Assembly: GCA_963576475.1 (NCBI GenBank) | Contig: OY754982.1 | Location: 22,308,336 to 22,372,335 of the forward strand | DNA length: 64,000 nt | Origin: Molanna angustata | Lineage: Eukaryota > Arthropoda > Insecta > Trichoptera > Molannidae | Direction of reading: 5' to 3' | Shown here: piece by piece, positions 11,450 to 23,562 of the stretch | Position numbering within the stretch: the first letter of the stretch is position 1 | How the letters are laid out: every line of letters begins with the position of its first letter | The notes under the pieces: model-generated | Seen by the model: the letters and a program-made list of their open reading frames with translations, nothing else | Database searches by the model: none | Told to the model about the DNA's origin: nothing | Translations under genes and position numbers: made by a program

Positions 11450-14400
11450 AAATTTATAAAGACACTTGAACTGAAATCTTCTCAACTCGAAGATGAAGAT
11501 ACAACTTTAAGCGATAAGCACCAACTGAAAATTATGTGAAAGAATTTTTATTTACTTTCAAATTAGGTATGACAATTTATTTGATAAATCTCCTATTTAG
11601 AGTATCGAATATAAATATTATAAATATTACAATTTAATTTTCATCGAAATTTTTGCCAAATCAATTGACACTTTGAATTTTCAGCTAGCTTCTCCACGAA
11701 TTATTCATTTTGCGAAATACACGATGACATGATGAGATGATTGATTTACTATGTGACGTCTTTAGAGTTCAATGCAATAATAATTTATGAAATTATTAGG
11801 AATTATGATAACATCAATTTACACATTGTTGGCATAACTCACAAAACTCTGGTCTTCAGACTATCATAAATAATAATACAATGAGTAATGCATGGATATG
11901 GCAGAACTGATAATGTGGCGTCCTACTATCTCTCCCCTCTTATGGACGAATTAGCTTACGTATTAAAATACAGAATATACAGATATATGGTTCGTGGTGA
12001 AAATTGAAAATTTGAAGTTATTATGATGAGTTAAAAGGTCATTAATCTAAAGTTCCATCAAGGAGCTTTTAATCTCTAAAGTTCATCTAAGTACGAATAT
12101 TAAAGGATCTTTAAAACTGTTAAATACGATTGATAACGACTCAGAAGAAAGTATCAAAAACCGTAATTCTATACATTAACATAAAAAAATATACTGTTCG
12201 TAATTTTATATAGGCGCCTACAATTCTATGGGGTCATATTTAAATTTTGACATAACACACAGAATTTTAGCTGATATTTTGTCATGATATATTAAAAATA
12301 TACCACTTGTAATCACAAAAGTGAATAATTCAAATACTGTATATTTTCAAAATGTAGGAAACTAATCTATTGGTTTATTTAAAATATGTACCTACCTACT
12401 GTTTGCTCATTAATAAACAAGTACTTAACATGACACAATGGAGACTGCAACAATAACAATAATGTACCTATTTATTTTAAGCATTTTTTTATTTATGATT
12501 GTGATGAAATTATTTGAACGAAATTGCACATAAAATGACTTAAAATAGCGTGGTTTATTTAACGTATTTTTCGTGAGAGCAAGGTGACTCTGCTAAATTA
12601 TCCATATTTTTTTAATAAGGACGTACCATGCGCAAACTCATTTATTATAATTTTTATTTTCAATAAATATTTCTAAGTAGGTACTTATTTTCATCGTTGA
12701 AAATTATCATTCATCATCGAAATTTAAAACCTAGGTTAAAAATAAAGTATTAACATGAAATACGATCATCGATTCTCAACCCGTGAAATAATTACCTAAT
12801 AAATATTTAACTGATTGTAAGTAAATTTTACCTATATATAAATTTCAAAAAATTACGTATTTATATTCTTTATATGCAATAAGATACATTCCAAAATAAG
12901 CATAAAGTTCCTGTTTTCACAATTAAGACTTAAAAAATAAAAACATATTCATCGAGAAATCATGCTAATTAGAAATGAATTTACAAAAAGAATTGTAAAT
13001 GAAATAGATTTTTTTATTCATATTTATATTATTATTATTATGTCTACAACGAATGTACTTATTTAAAAAAAACATATAATATAGAAATGAAAATCAAATA
13101 ACTTTATTATAAACAAAACTTTTTTTGTATTTTGCTAGTAAACGTTTAATTATTTATTGCTTGTTATGAGTTAAAAAATATTAATTATCAGATAAAATTG
13201 AGAATTTAAACACTTAATCATTAATAGAACACACACATCATCAATAAAAATTACAACCACTCCTTCCATACATAACAATGAAAAAAGAGGATTGGCACCT
13301 ACTTAATTGATTTTTACACACATTGTCAACAAAACAGTAAACTTGAAACATCATATTATATTGATATAATTATTCATTAAACAGCATAGTACTTATCAAT
13401 AAAACATTAAATTCGAAACACACTATCAACAAAACAGTAAACTTGACACATCAGCTATTGATATAATGATACAATTGACTATCATACTATCAATAAAACA
13501 GTAAATTCGAAACACATTATATAACATATTATATAAATAAGAGATGAAATATTTATTTATTTTATTTTATTATATAATATTTCAACTAAATTATGTCATT
13601 GTAACAAAACTTGTAGATAAATGGAAACATCGAAATCATGTAAATTATTTTATCAAAATACAATCCTAATTAGGAAAATGAGCTACGCTCTTATTTTTGA
13701 CAATTAACTATTTCATTATGTTTCCTGGGGCCTAGCTAAATTATACTGAGTAAAATACAAATTATAATTATTGATATGACAAAAACAAATACCTACCTAA
13801 TAATTAGCGTTAAGATTTCGCCGAAAAAATCTTTATTTCAAATGTTTGTATATATTATATAGTACTTACGGCATAATATACCTAATATGATTAATTATGT
13901 ATTTTTATTATAGAAATAGAGTACTGTAGTGACATCTGAATGGGTGTTGTGAAATTAAGAAAAATATAGAAATACTTATCTATAGTGTTATAAGAAATTT
14001 AACATTATAATTCTAAGTGCAATATATTGATAAATTTAAAGTTCTTGTATAAAGTATGAATCGGTAAATTTATCTGTGGGTGTTACGATGTGGCGATCTA
14101 TAAATGTAATTATTTAAATTAAGATTATTTAAATGTGATTATTTAAATTAAGACCAAGCTAATTATTATATTATAGAATTTAAAACAAAAGATATTCAAA
14201 TAAATGTATTTTACAATAATTAAAAGTAGGTACCTACAACATAATATAATGAGTGTAAATTTTTATATAAAAAAATTATGAGTTTATAAATTATTTTTTA
14301 TACGAATTATGTGAAGAGATTTTTATTAAAAAAAATGTGTGATTCTTAAAAAAACACAAATTTTATTTTTTTGTGGGTTTTATGGATTAAAAAAATATTG

Positions 14401-14470
14401 TTAATATTAGGAAAATTACTTTGTGGCGACATTATAAATTATTTATAATATAAACTTAACGTAGTTTACA
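11450..14470. other. AT-rich intergenic DNA downstream of Vsx
   Basis: No open frame with recognisable content. The only structured patch seen is the imperfect repeat at 13321-13520. It is very AT-rich, with (TA)n, (AAT)n and poly-T runs. Confidence 0.6.
13321..13520. repeat. Two-unit higher-order repeat
   Basis: The motif ATCAACAAAACAGTAAACTT followed by GA.ACA recurs four times (about 13324, 13396, 13428, 13488), alternating between a CTTGA and a TTCGA version, so the real unit is roughly 100 bp present twice. Confidence 0.6.
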
Positions 14471-14553
14471 CCACTTAACTATGAGTAGGTACTAACTTCT
14501 ACCGGTTTCAAAATTTTAAACAATTAAGATAAAGTCAACAAATTAGATAAGTC

Positions 14554-14877
14554 GTGAGTTTAAAATTATCATGTAAAGATTGTGATCATTTTTATATAGG
14601 TAAAACTAATAGAAACATTCAAACCAGAGTCAAAGGACACTTACGTTGCTTGAATAATAATAATTTTTCGGAATTTGCTGAGCATCTCATAGAATTTAAC
14701 CATCATTTTGAAATTGACACGGGATTACAGATTATGCATACAGGTTACTCAAATTTAAAATTAGCAGATTTAGAAATTTTAGAAATAAGTAAAAGTGTAA
14801 ATAATAAACAAAGTATAATAAATAACCAATTAAACTTCCCAAACAACCCGATTCTAAATACATTTCCGATTAATTAA
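14554..14877 (+). pseudogene. GIY-YIG endonuclease domain of a Penelope-like retroelement (fragment)
   Basis: About 107 codons. LSCKDCDHFYIGKTNRN carries the CxxC...YIGKT signature of the insect Penelope-like GIY-YIG endonuclease, followed by R..GHL, HL.EFNH and a tail with LE.LEI. In complete elements this domain follows a telomerase-like reverse transcriptase and nicks the target DNA. The N-terminal reverse transcriptase is absent upstream (AT-rich non-coding DNA), and the apparent start codon is not authentic. It may still fold, but alone it is a 3' remnant. Confidence 0.75.
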
Positions 14878-14975
14878 TAAAATAGAAAATATTTTTATAA
14901 CTAATTAAAACTATGAAAAATTTTTATATTTAATTTTACGTTCTACTTAAATTTTTTCGCAAACGCGACTCCCAT

Positions 14976-15010
14976 TCACCGGTATCGCTCTATGATGAGC
15001 ATCGTCAGAA
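14976..15010 (-). ncRNA. Degenerate hammerhead-ribozyme-like motif
   Basis: The minus strand reads CTGACGA, then a hairpin TGCTC..AGAGC, then GATACC. A hammerhead core is CUGANGA - stem II - GAAA; here the second box is GATA. The flanks TTCACC and GGTGAA can pair to close the structure. Penelope-like elements are known to carry hammerhead ribozymes in their terminal repeats, and this one sits 100 bp beyond a Penelope-type endonuclease. The altered second box suggests it is inactive. Confidence 0.45.
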
Positions 15011-15715
15011 TGGTGAACAATAATGGTGAAGACCATCTATATATATATATTCACAAAGAGGATAACAACAATAGATATGGAAGGGGGCAATTCTAAGAAA
15101 GATTAAATACCCGAAAGACATTTAGGTAAATATGTATGCAGGTATAATAAAAATAAAATTGAAGTGAAGGAATGAATATACAAATATTGTATTAAAAGGA
15201 CAGCAATTATATTGAATAATGGCCAACAGAAAAACCCGACATTAACTATTCTAATGGTAATAATAATGGAGAAGTATTAAAATCTATTTGTGCGTTAATC
15301 AAAGGAACGTTGCTGTTACATTTTACTCTATTTATCTCTAATATTTCAAGTTTGTCTAATTTTTTACCTTTTCTTAAACTATGTATAAGATTTATCTTTA
15401 TATTTTTTTACCTTTTCTTAAACTATGTATAAAATTAAATATAAAAATTTTTCATAGTTTTAATTAATTATGGAGTTCTACCACGAAGTGACAGTGTCCA
15501 ATATTGAAAAAATTTTTATAACTAACAAAAAAATTTTGAACCACCCAGTGTCACTTATGTTTACCGTTCCGCCCCACTACTTTCTAAAATTGACTCCTCC
15601 CACAGCTTAAAACCTAACAACAGTCTATATTTTATTTAAAATTTTTAGTACGTAAGTCTTGAAGAAGAAAACATTTAAAGTTTTTGAAACCGCTAGAAGT
15701 TTGTACTCATAGAAA

Positions 15716-18130
15716 AAATATTATTCAATCGTTACCGAAAAATTTCAGTTGATCAAATTAAAACCAACAAAAAAATTACAATAATTAATTATAAATAAAA
15801 TAATACCCAATTAATATTAAATCTTTATTCAGGACTTAAATAGATTATTGTTACTTACTTTATGAAGCATGATTTATTTTAAAAGACATTTTATATGTCT
15901 GCACGCTTTTTCGTTCTTTGTAAATGAGTATAAAATAATTCTAGCAAAAAATTTGATCTTTGATGTATGAAAAAAAAATGATAGGTGTTAATCAAATGTG
16001 AAATCAAGAATTTTAAATTTACATTATTTTTTTACTTTATTCAAAATTCTCAACGGACATTTTTTAATGGAACTCAATTGTGAATTTGCAAAAAAAATAC
16101 ATAAAGATTAAAAATTTATATTTGGTTAATAAAACAATTGGTTTTGAGTTTCACTGTAATAATTTACTAACACATTTTTTTTATTACCTTCCTTTCATAT
16201 TTTTTGTTAGGTACCATTCCTAATAAGGTAAAGATTTAAAAACCAGAATTAAGTTTTCATTTTTTTAACGAAATTCTGGATTTAAAACCTTGATTTTTTT
16301 AACGGAATTTTATATAGTTGTGCTTACTCATATACCTTGTTTCATAATTAAGAAAGTATTGTTTAATTAATTTACTTACATAAATAAGAAAGAAAATTTA
16401 CTTACATTCTGTATCAATTCTTAAATGGCCTAATACTTAGTATTTTAATATAATAAATAGCTTGGACATAATACATATATGTATATGCTAACTTATTGGT
16501 CATGTAAATACAGGTTATATAGTGAATTATTATTATTGTGTATGGTCACGGTGAATATTATATACCTACATTAAATGAATACATTAGGTATGTAATAATT
16601 TAATAGATTAATTTAATTAATTTCACTGTAATTAAAATTCTTCAATACCAACCATTTTTGTTTTTATTGTTGAAAACCTTAATGATAGAACGTTTGGTGT
16701 CCATTTGGCAGGACTATGTATTCTACCAGTAAGTCGCACATCTTCCACTTGTAGGTAAAAGGATTTTTTAATTTTTTTTTTTATTTATTTATCAAGGAAA
16801 CTTACAGTTTTATAAATACATATATTGTAATGGTACAAAATAATAATCAAACAAACCAACAAAGTTTCCATAAATATTCTACAATAAGATACTTTATGAA
16901 GAAAAAGAACATTAGTTGTAGCAGGAGGAAGAATAAACAAGATTGAAATAAAACATAAAATAATAAAAAACAAAAATAATAAAATAAATAACCAGTTAAC
17001 CAGTCAAGAAAAGAACAAAAATAAAACAGGTAATACATACCCACATATAAGTTCAAAAGTTTTCTTTTCACACAACATTAAAAAGTATTCTTTTAAAAGC
17101 TGCAAAATCGTTATTTAGAATGCAATTCACTATTTTAAATAAAAATATCAAATCAAACACCTTTCTACTGAATAGTCGGCATTGGTTTTCCCCAAAACGA
17201 TATGTTAAATATCTCCTTCTTTCTGGATTTATACTGTAAACATAACCATGTCAATGAATTTTCCTCGACATCCATAAAGAGGGACACCAGAGTGAACCTG
17301 GATGACACAGTGCGACAGAATCCTGCAGAGACATGGCCTGGACCACTGAAAAAAACATGTTAAAAGTAACAAAATTTCATGTTAAAATTAACCGTACTAT
17401 AGTGACTACAAAACATTTGGTTTTGTGCAACTAAATGTTTTGTGCCCATAGCCTAATAGTACAGTCATAAATTTATAAACTTTTATTACTGATATTGAGG
17501 ACGAGAAGAGCCGACCCCAACAGCCTTCAACGGAAATAGGTTGGGACAGTGCCAGGAATAAGAAGAAGAAGGTATATATACCCTTATAAGGATTTGTAGT
17601 ACTGCTGGCAGGATGCGATTTTGAGAAGCTCGTACCTAATGATTTTTGCGAGTTTTTGAATCATGTCTACGATTAATCTGGATGAAATGGCTGCTTATGT
17701 AAGACGTAGAGGCTGCGTGCGTGCCTTTGACGAACAAAATGGCAGAAACCAGAAACACGTGGAGTAGTAAACATTTTGGTGAAGTATTTTAGGTACCTAC
17801 CAGAAGGACTACCTCTTTTTTTCATATAAATTATTCCATATTATGAGTACCTAACCAATGTTGGTAGGACTGGTTATTTCCAGAACTTCCTTCTGGAAGC
17901 TCCATCCGGAGCGACGATGATGAGCGAACGATGTCCGAGGAAATTTCTTTGGATACATTGGACATGCGAGAAGCAACTGTAGGGCTTTCAAAACTTTTTG
18001 CCAAAAATACGGTTCCTTATCTTCACTTTCAGTGAACGGTGAGCAAGCTGTTTCCTTATCATGAGCTCTCTTTGGCACTTTAAGCGGACGATTAAAACAA
18101 ACTGTATTACAAATCAAATTATTTTGTGAT
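15716..18130. other. AT-rich intergenic DNA with short dispersed repeats
   Basis: No gene recognised. 17374-17495 matches the repeat at 2150-2262. 17495-17575 (GCCGACCCCAACAGCCTT..GGAAATAGGTTGGGACAG) resembles a LINE 3' end. Short open frames at 16785-17071 and 17851-18117 have no recognisable domains. Confidence 0.5.
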
Positions 18131-18262
18131 CTGCCCCACTAGACAACGTGTCATTTAGCTCAAGAAAAGAAGCAAGAAAAGATAACTCAATGTATGGAAG
18201 TGACAGTTGTCATGCACGTGACTGGCAACTGTCACTTCCATACATTGAGTTATCTTTTCTTC
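18131..18262. mobile_element. Palindromic MITE centred on CACGTG, copy 1 (truncated)
   Basis: A long near-perfect hairpin: the arm CTCAATGTATGGAAGTGACA pairs with its complement around a GCACGTG centre. It shares its left end (CTGCCCC.CTAGACAACGTG) with the longer copy at 55791-55960, but here the right arm stops near 18262 and another repeat family begins soon after. No coding capacity. Confidence 0.75.
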
Positions 18263-18284
18263 AGTTAAATTTAACAGATTTTTA

Positions 18285-18600
18285 ATTATCTCAATAGAGA
18301 CGAAGTTGGAATATTTATTGTAGGAGAACCGGGAAATCAAGGCACCTACAGGGCTTACGACCTGTCATCGGCTGGTTTACGTGATCACTTTATGCGCTTG
18401 CGCAACGTTCACCAATTATGCCTTTTTAATGAGATCCCTATCAATTCAATTTTGAAAGTTCTATATATTGTAATACTGAAATTCTTTTCGCTTGAAAATA
18501 AGGAATTTTTACTACAGCCATCTATGGGTGAAATTATGAACAACAATCTTATTATTTTTTTATTTATTTTGTTGTAACGCCATCTATTGAGAGAATTGGT
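18285..18600 (+). mobile_element. CTCAATAG-ended MITE-like repeat, copy A
   Basis: Begins ATCTCAATAGAGACGAAGTT and ends CCATCTATTGAGAGAATTGG, so the ends are short inverted repeats. The interior has GAACCGGGAAATCAAGGCAC..TACAGGGCTTACGACCTGTC and a TGCGCTTGCGCAACG hairpin. Related copies are at 45868-46085, 50753-51040 and a folded fragment at 20105-20192. Confidence 0.7.
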
Positions 18601-19747
18601 TTTTTTGTAAATAATAAATATATAAAAAAACAAAAAGATAAACAAACAAACGGAACACCATCATATTCGTAGCCCCCAATATTCGGCCACTCGGATTCCA
18701 CTAGTGTTTGCTATCACTGTGTCTTGGTGCGTGCATGTCACTCCTGTCATGGAACATGACAGTAGGCGCACGTTGTCCTGTCGGCGCCAGACTCGCAGAT
18801 GTATTGCTTATCCATATATCGCTTATCCAATTTTTGTACCTATACCTACGTAAAATTTTCAACATCATAAAAAAATTTAATATTGTATATTTATCGATTT
18901 TTTCGGTTTCCTCCTGCGGTATATAAAACATCAAAAGGAACGCCCTATTGCGACGGGAACTGGAGTTTTTAGTCCCAGCCCAGTTCACCTTGTCCATCTC
19001 TCCTGAAATTACTATAATCTATCACGTACCCAATAATAACAAGTTACCATAATTTGTATGTCACATCTGTATTTTTGAATATAAACATATCAAAATTTCT
19101 TCGCCAAATCGTTTATACTTATAATCTAACAACCTCAACTTTAAAAATAATTTCAATATGTCAGATATTATCAGATTAACAACGTCTCTCAAAGCCAGAC
19201 TGAATACCAACACAGTGAAGGGCAGGTGAAAAACTGTAGGTATCTTCGCCAGAAATACCTACAGTTCAAATGGAATCCGAAACCGTTGACCCATCAAGTA
19301 GATATGTAGGTATATGTAATCAAACTATACTTTGGCTGTACATAAGACACTAAATTTAATAATACGCCATACAAACAAAAACATCTCGATCTAACTCAGT
19401 CACTGAAAGAAAGGAAAAAATATTTATGAACCAGAAATCCGTTTATCAAATCATTAACAACGATTTTTTAAACTGAATCTTATCTTTATGGAACCTATCG
19501 AGATATTGAAAAAAAATCCTATACTTAAATGACTTAAATATAAAAAAAAAACATGATATAAATATTCTCAAAAAATGAGATGAATATCCCTAACATAATG
19601 CAAATGACTTAAATACAGCACTGAATCTTGAATTAAAAAATATTCTATTTTAGTTTAATTCGTAGATATTTTAGGTAAATTCTTTAATATTTTAGGTATT
19701 TGTAGATATTTTAGGTAAATTTTTAGATATTTTAAGTATGTTTATAT

Positions 19748-20045
19748 GCCGACCGCCGTGGTAGAGTTGGAAAGCCGTTTGGCTTCTGTGCGGGCGTCCT
19801 GGGTTCGATCCCCAGCAGAGGAGAAATTTATTTAAGCTTGCACTGACACACTGTTTATACAATTTAGTGCAAAAATAATATATCCAAATGTAAATTTCAT
19901 AAACTAATAAATAATAAAAAAAAATTCTCACGTTATTATTACTTCTCTGGACTGGAAACACTGGTTAGTTGGAAGAAATTGCCATATGGCAATAAACTCG
20001 CCAATTGCGCAGGGGTGCAAGAAGTGTAAATGAATGTGTTTCAGA
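19748..20045 (+). mobile_element. tRNA-derived SINE, family 1
   Basis: The head GCCGACCGCCGTGGTAGAGT and the B-box-like GGGTTCGATCCCCAG are a degenerate tRNA-like RNA polymerase III promoter. The body and a tail containing GAAATTGCCATATGGCAATA follow. A second copy with a nearly identical head is at 31979-32180. It is not a functional tRNA, because the cloverleaf does not close and the SINE body follows directly. Confidence 0.75.
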
Positions 20046-20104
20046 TAAATTCATAAATAGATATTTTAAGTGAATTCATAAATATTGAGGTACCTATTCG
20101 TGAT

Positions 20105-20192
20105 CGAATATTATAGAAGAACCGAGAAATCAAGGCACCTAATAATTACCTGGTTCTCCTATATTATTCCAACTTCGTATCTATTGAGATAT
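20105..20192. repeat. Folded fragment of the CTCAATAG MITE family
   Basis: 20108-20147 matches the start of the family in forward orientation and 20150-20192 matches the same start in reverse orientation (ending CGTATCTATTGAGAT). Together they form a snap-back hairpin of the 5' end. Confidence 0.6.
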
Positions 20193-20257
20193 TAAAAAAA
20201 TCCATAAAAATATTCTGTATTCGTAGATATTTATTTATTTATTTATTTATTTAATAT

Positions 20258-20428
20258 TGCTTCTCGGGCAACTAACAGGTACTATGTCAAATATTAATTT
20301 AACACGTACCCAATAACAAGTTGCCACATTCTGGAGACTTACGATATTAATCGTCTCACAGATCCAGACTGAAAACACAAGTAAAAACTGTGTCTCCACC
20401 GGGAATCGAACCCGGGACCTTTGGATCA
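20258..20428 (-). mobile_element. tRNA-derived SINE, family 2, 5'-truncated
   Basis: The minus strand matches the full copy at 52826-53048: GGGTTCGATTCCCGG B box, GGAGACACAGTTTTTAC, TCAGTCTGGATCTGTGAG, and the CCCGAGAAGC tail. The tRNA-like head is cut off just after the GCTGATCC block. Confidence 0.75.
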
Positions 20429-21453
20429 GCAGTATGGATATATTTTGGGTATATCCATAGAAGTTCTAAATTAAAAAAATATTTTAGACAAATTCGTATA
20501 TTTTTTTTTATATAATTTTTTTAATCGGTATTTTAAGTTATCGTATTTGAAATTGAAGAATCTTATGAATTAATCAAAATTAAATAAATACTTGAATAAG
20601 CAAAAATATATAGTACCTACATTGCATGGAGAGAAAAATGAAAACTATTTTGACTTCTCAACCGGAAAGCTGATTAAAAAATCGAGAATACAAATAATTT
20701 ATACTGAATTATAGTTTTTAGAACACTTTTTTTTTTCTCAATGTGGTAGGTATGTTTGGTTGGTTGGAAGAAATTGCCTTGTGGCAATATACCCGCCATT
20801 GTACACAGTATTGTACAAGAAGTTTAATAAATAAATAAAAAAACATACTTTGTAAGTAGGTAGGTACCTAATAATTATTCGTTTGCGAAAACAACAGTCA
20901 GCAAATTTTCCCGGAAATGACTCGCTACAAAGTATTACGTTGAAGTTTTTCTTCCATTTTTCTATCGGTTTCCCATTCACATATAAATCAGTGAATTTCC
21001 ATTCGATTAGTAGGTGATTTGTATTCATTTATTCCAGAAAATGGTTTGCGGGGGTTTATGTATTAAATGGTAATTCACATCTTACAAGTCCATTCGCATC
21101 GCATCATCACTTGGTTGACTGGTGCAAAAATCACAAGAAACTTAATATTCACATCAAAAAACTAATGTATTATTTTTATAGCTTAATCATAAAATATCTG
21201 ATAGAGAATTTATATGGAGATGACATTATGAAAGGAACGAAATGTGTATTTTGTTTGCATAGTCAATAATCGAGTTATTTAAATTATAAATGATTTTTTG
21301 TAAGGGGTGGAAAAGACGGACATTTAGAAGAATTAGAAGACACATCTTCAAAGTTGACAGTCCGACTGACGGTAATTTTCATTGCGCCTGTCGTTTGCTT
21401 GTGAATTGGCAATGTGTATAGCACACACGGAATAGACAACAAAATTTATTAAA

Positions 21454-21804
21454 CCAGTGTTATTTATAAACGTGGTTCAAATATTGAACTACGGTTGAAC
21501 CCAAATATAAAAAAGCGATTTAATCCATTAGCATATTCGATTGACGTTGAATTCAAACAAAAATATCGAATATCAAATAGTGCAATAGCTAGATTTAGAC
21601 ACGTATACTGTTCTGTGGTAATAATAACCAACTTAACAAAACTAAATTCGGTGCTGCCGTATGAAATAGAGCTCCAAATCGAGATCAACTGAACTACGGT
21701 TCAAACATTTTTATAAATAAGGTTTGTTGAACTTGGAATAAGATTTTGAACCGGATTCAACGTGATTCAACCACGATTCAAGGAATTTTTATAAATAATA
21801 CTGG
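21454..21804. mobile_element. MITE with AGTGTTATTTATAAA ends, copy 1
   Basis: Begins CCAGTGTTATTTATAAACG and ends TTTTTATAAATAATACTGG. Repeated GGTTCAA / TTGAACC blocks lie next to the ends. 351 bp, no transposase. The related fully palindromic copy is at 37596-37761. Confidence 0.7.
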
Positions 21805-21807
21805 AAA

Positions 21808-22075
21808 GGTGTCTATCGGGGGGTTCTTACCAACCAAAAGTGTCTGTAAATTGAGGAGGTGATTTCTAATAGTAGGTACTTAAATATAAAAAAAAATCAC
21901 GCTTCCGTAGTACTTAAATATAAAAAATCACGCTTTATACTATAACGCTTCATACTGACGTGTAAAAATAGCAATTTAAAACACTTTGAAGGCTGTTATC
22001 TCCGAAAACCACCAGTACTCAGGGCTCATATTATTATTATCCAATCGTTGTTATATGATGTATCCCTTTACAGAA
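21808..22075 (+). repeat. Dispersed repeat of unknown class, copy 1
   Basis: Shares several blocks with 40503-40735: AAGGTGTCT, TTCTACCAACCAAAA-like, AAAATCACGCTTTATACTAT, GGCTGTTATCTCCGAAA, TTATCCAATCGTTGTT. The copy here has an extra 40-bp duplication around the AAAATCACGCTT block. Confidence 0.6.
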
Positions 22076-22734
22076 AAAAATTGACAGAAGTCTGATAGTC
22101 GCCAGCTCCTTCTCTATAGTAAGAAAATGATGCGCGATGTTATGCAGGCATGCGCATTTGAGTAAGCTATACAAATTGCTCAGTTCCAGGAGTTTAACCT
22201 CAAATGATTTTTTTTTTTTGCTCTGCGTTATCAGGGAATGCCCACCAAAAACTCCCTGTTTTTATAACCCGCTAGGAATAAAAGACAGAAAAAATATGTC
22301 ACTTCTAGATCAGAGGCAGTCAACCTTTTTATTCCTACCGCCCACTTTGTTATCTTTCTTTGTAATGAAATTTTCCGCCATCCCCATCGCGTCATATCCT
22401 ACAATGTGGGGTAACCAGCGACAGGTGTGTATTGCCCTATATAAGGAAGCACGACACATGCGTGTGTATCCACACATCAGTTTCGCTTCACCTACAAAGG
22501 CAACACTCAGAATGAGTGGTGAACTATGTGATATGTTATTTTGCCTGTTGGGTTAGGTACCTGGCTCTGACAGAACATCAGAAAATGACAATATAAAAAA
22601 ATCATCAAAATCGGTTCAGCCATTAAGGAGATCAGTGACATACACACGTATAGAAGAATTATATTTACGCTTGCTTAATGGAAAATGTCATTATCTGCAA
22701 AAGACATGTTTTCAATGTTTATTCTCATAACTCC

Positions 22735-22905
22735 TTTATTTGTTAATTGGCTGCCTCTCTTCTACTCCACTTCGCCCTGTCCTCTGTCAGCCTCTTCATC
22801 TCCACGTAGCTATTACAGCACATGTCGTCGATCACCTGGTATATGTAGCTGTTTCTTGGTCGGCCTCTATGGTTGCTATACTCTCCACCATTCCCTCCGG
22901 TACAC
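22735..22905 (-). mobile_element. LINE reverse-transcriptase C-terminal remnant
   Basis: The minus strand reads HRGRPRNSYIYQVIDDMCC, then SYVEMKRLTEDRAKW. The G/RGRPR..Y...I and MKR...DR..W spacing is typical of the extreme C terminus of RTE-like insect LINE polyproteins. Short and 5'-truncated. Confidence 0.6.
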
Positions 22906-23149
22906 TACTTAAATATAAATATTATTTAGGCTGGCTCGATCATGCGATATTTTGAAAGATGAAAATGTAAGAAACTTGAGTAACAGATGAACATGTATAC
23001 ATGATGAGGCGATGTATACATTCTAGGATATGGTTCTCTCTGCCAGTGACATGTTTTAGTGACATGCATGACATGATGTATGAGAACAACAGACGAACAT
23101 GTTCAGATGATGCATGAATGTTAATAAGGCGATTAATGCGTGCCAGGAA

Positions 23150-23220
23150 TAGCAAAATATAGCGTTCACATCTCTCAGCCTACCCCGTTAGGAACATGGC
23201 GTGATGGAATGTATTTATCA
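23150..23220 (+). mobile_element. LINE 3' end fragment
   Basis: TCTCTCAGCCTACCCCGTTAG..ACATGGCGTGATGG is the 3' terminal sequence of the LINE family seen complete at 37430-37490. Only the tail is present. Confidence 0.55.
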
Positions 23221-23429
23221 ATAATCAAATTCTTTAGTTGATTTGTTTAAATTTTTGGAAAAATAGGCAGTTTAATACAAAAGTTTGTGTTAAAATACTT
23301 CATCATAATGATGACATTTTCCAGACGAAATACTATAAAAAAATACATGTAAAAAAGACCTTATATGAACATGATTGTTTTTCCAAATGTAAAGGACGTT
23401 TTGATGATTATAACCAAAATGTGCAGTAA

Positions 23430-23562
23430 TGACTTTTTCCAGTAAGCAGACGTTTCACTCAATCAATACCTGGGGTGAAAGTAATCTTGTCTCATTTAAC
23501 GTCTCAAAAACCCAAGCCTGTCTTATTTCTGCGAAGAGAAACCCCAATGAATTGCAAGTATC
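23430..23562 (+). pseudogene. Older LINE (Jockey/CR1-like), part upstream of the nested insertion
   Basis: Reads NTWGESNLVSFNVSKTQACL then SAKRNPNELQVS, a block just after the catalytic reverse-transcriptase motifs of Jockey/CR1-like LINEs (W....L.FN..KTQ..). The frame resumes at 29101 after the inserted element. Its 5' part is missing. Confidence 0.75.
23551..23562 (+). repeat. Left target-site duplication of the nested I-like LINE
   Basis: ATTGCAAGTATC, repeated exactly at 29101-29112 directly after the poly(A) tail. Confidence 0.9.

Larger units (their letters stand above)
14470..15715 (+). mobile_element. Penelope-like element remnant
   Basis: The region contains an open frame (14554-14877) for a GIY-YIG endonuclease domain, the domain characteristic of Penelope-like elements. 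It is bracketed by near-inverted repeats: 14478-14513 (CTATGAGTA...AACTTCTACCGGTTTCAAAA) and the reverse complement at about 15678-15712. A second inverted pair lies at about 14895-14940 and 15425-15475. Hammerhead-like motifs lie at 14976-15010 (minus) and about 15658-15692 (plus). The reverse-transcriptase part is missing, so this is a truncated or non-autonomous copy. Confidence 0.7.

Noticed and set aside
17660..18117. Possible small ORFs (MSTINLDEMAAYVRRRG... on plus; an 88-codon frame on minus).
   Set aside because: Not recognisable, short, and next to repeats.
22137..22556. 139-codon open frame.
   Set aside because: Composition and repeated blocks (AACCAGCGACA.GTGTG also near 3325) indicate repeat DNA; no domain seen.
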